NCBI GenBank assembly: GCA_963743785.1
Contig: CAVURD010000004.1
Location: 310,001-374,000, forward strand
Reading direction: 5' to 3'
Origin: Bog-473 sp963743785
GTDB taxonomy: Bacteria; Actinomycetota; Acidimicrobiia; Acidimicrobiales; RAAP-2
DNA: 64,000 bases
Each line of letters opens with the position of its first letter. Position 1 is the stretch's first letter. A model generated the notes under the pieces. It did not search any database, was not told where the DNA came from, and worked only from the letters and a program-made list of their open reading frames with translations. Shown here piece by piece: positions 63,222 through 64,000 of this stretch. Both the position numbers and the translations under genes were made by a program.

Positions 63222-63830
63222 ATGGCCGACTACACGCTGCCCGACCTGCCCTACGACTACAGCGCCCTGGAGCCCCACGTCTCCGCCCAGATCATGGAAC
63301 TGCACCACGACAAGCACCATGCCGCCTACGTGGCCGGGGCCAACACCACCCTCGAGAAGCTGGCCGGAGCCCGGGACAAGGACGACTTCGGTCCCATCGT
63401 GGGCCTGGAGAAGACCCTGGCCTTCCACATCTCGGGGCATGTACTGCATTCCATCTTCTGGAAGAACCTGAGCCCCGACGGCGGAGGCAAGCCCGACGGT
63501 GCCCTGGGCTCGGCCATCGACGAGCACTTCGGCTCATTCGACAAGTTCAAGGCTCACCTGACCCAGGCCACCAACACCATCCAGGGTTCGGGCTGGGGGG
63601 CGCTGGCCTACGAGCCGCTGGGCGGCCGGCTGATCGTCGAGCAGATTTACGACCACCAGGGCAATGTGGGCAACGGCTCGGTGCCCCTGCTGGTCTTCGA
63701 CGCCTGGGAGCACGCCTTCTACCTCCAGTACAAGAACGTGAAGGCTGACTTCTTCAACGCCCTGTGGAACATCATCAACTGGTCCGATGTGGCGGCCCGG
63801 TTCGGGTCCGTCAAGGGACTCGGTATCTGA
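63222..63830 (+). CDS. sodA: Superoxide dismutase (Fe/Mn family)
   Basis: Detoxifies superoxide with iron or manganese; 202 residues. Metal ligands: His in MELHHDKHHAAY, His in LAFHISGHVLHSIFW, and Asp/His in FDAWEHAFYLQY. The family start LPDLPYDYSALEPHVSAQIM follows the ATG at 63222 closely, and a GAGGAG site lies 11 bases before it. An upstream in-frame ATG would add residues unlike the family. No export signal. Confidence 0.95.
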   Translation: MADYTLPDLPYDYSALEPHVSAQIMELHHDKHHAAYVAGANTTLEKLAGARDKDDFGPIVGLEKTLAFHISGHVLHSIFWKNLSPDGGGKPDGALGSAIDEHFGSFDKFKAHLTQATNTIQGSGWGALAYEPLGGRLIVEQIYDHQGNVGNGSVPLLVFDAWEHAFYLQYKNVKADFFNALWNIINWSDVAARFGSVKGLGI

Positions 63831-63895
63831 TCACATCGGTGCGACCGGCAAGAGCGGGCGCCGGTTGAGGAGCGCTGGTCAGGTGTGGGCGCTGC

Positions 63896-64000
63896 TCACG
63901 CCGGGTCGCTGGGTTCGGGCTCGGGCTGGGAGGTCTGGGTGAGCGCCAGGTGCTGTTCGCACACCCTCCGGGTCGGGTCCGCAGACAGGTCGGCGCCGAG
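63896..64000 (-). CDS. C-terminal end of an unidentified protein (partial)
   Basis: The last 34 codons of a minus-strand gene enter from the right edge and stop at TGA (63896-63898). The visible residues include LGADLSADPTRRVCEQHLAL and a Pro/Glu-rich end. Too short to identify. It is convergent with the superoxide dismutase gene. Confidence 0.4.
   Translation of the reverse strand, partial: LGADLSADPTRRVCEQHLALTQTSQPEPEPSDPA

Noticed and set aside
63840..63865. ACCGGC...GCCGGT hairpin after the superoxide dismutase gene
   Set aside because: Only a 6-bp stem with a 10-base loop and no T-run; too weak to call a terminator.
1..64000. Mobile elements, prophage, CRISPR arrays, toxin-antitoxin or restriction systems
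   Set aside because: No transposase, integrase, phage structural gene, regularly spaced repeat array or defence-system signature was seen. The excisionase-like protein at 59703-59909 is the proC-linked housekeeping type.

Overview
The window looks like chromosomal DNA of a high-GC actinobacterium, most likely of the Acidimicrobiia type or a relative. It carries the actinobacterial ctaE-qcrCAB block, a mycothiol gene (mshA), the mycobacterial-style neighbours of proC and mshA, and a heme set consistent with the coproporphyrin branch. The placement is inference from gene content and sequence flavour. I found no rRNA, tRNA, CRISPR array, prophage or insertion sequence.

Layout. 1-2435: a MacB/FtsX-type ABC exporter. 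2850-4707: a split cytochrome b with a 58-residue membrane peptide. 5007-10106: ctaE-qcrC-qcrA-qcrB followed by an SCO6745-like gene. 10189-12563: an RNA-polymerase-recycling helicase (HelD type). 12684-17907: YbjQ, hemE, hemH, hemY and lnt. 17898-21703: a HAD phosphatase and a large MprF-like membrane protein. 21746-28060: an accessory extracellular-polysaccharide-like region. 28174-44177: the complete nuoA-N operon for complex I. 44265-51701: a geranylgeranyl-reductase-type flavoprotein, small enzymes, two TetR regulators and a multidrug pump. 51765-58691: rex-hemA-hemC-cobA/hemD-hemB-hemL. 58770-63830: an S-adenosylmethionine hydrolase, an excisionase-like DNA-binding protein, proC, a YbjN protein, mshA, an XRE regulator and superoxide dismutase.

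The most interesting part is 21746-28060. A clear c-di-GMP-I (GEMM-I) riboswitch sits just upstream of a secreted GH26-like glycoside hydrolase. The hydrolase's Shine-Dalgarno sequence can be masked by a CCCCCT segment, and that segment can also pair with the aptamer. The same region holds a processive-type GT2 glycosyltransferase, a secreted protein with two degenerate CE4 deacetylase-like domains and three Ig-like domains, and a 62-residue peptide ending in a sortase-type LAFTG signal. Synthase, deacetylase-like protein and hydrolase are the usual parts of a synthase-dependent exopolysaccharide system, so I propose a matrix locus controlled by c-di-GMP at the mRNA level.

The reader must know that about 25 single-base frame breaks interrupt otherwise good genes. 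They include genes that should be indispensable (hemE, hemH, hemC, nuoB, nuoG, nuoN), and several lie at runs of G or C. I treat them as probable sequence errors, not decay, and give the full span of each gene.

Most of the core is energy metabolism and tetrapyrroles. Complex I feeds quinone, and the QcrABC-CtaE complex takes electrons to oxygen. The two hem clusters would supply the heme they need, and Rex offers NADH-dependent control at the head of one of them.
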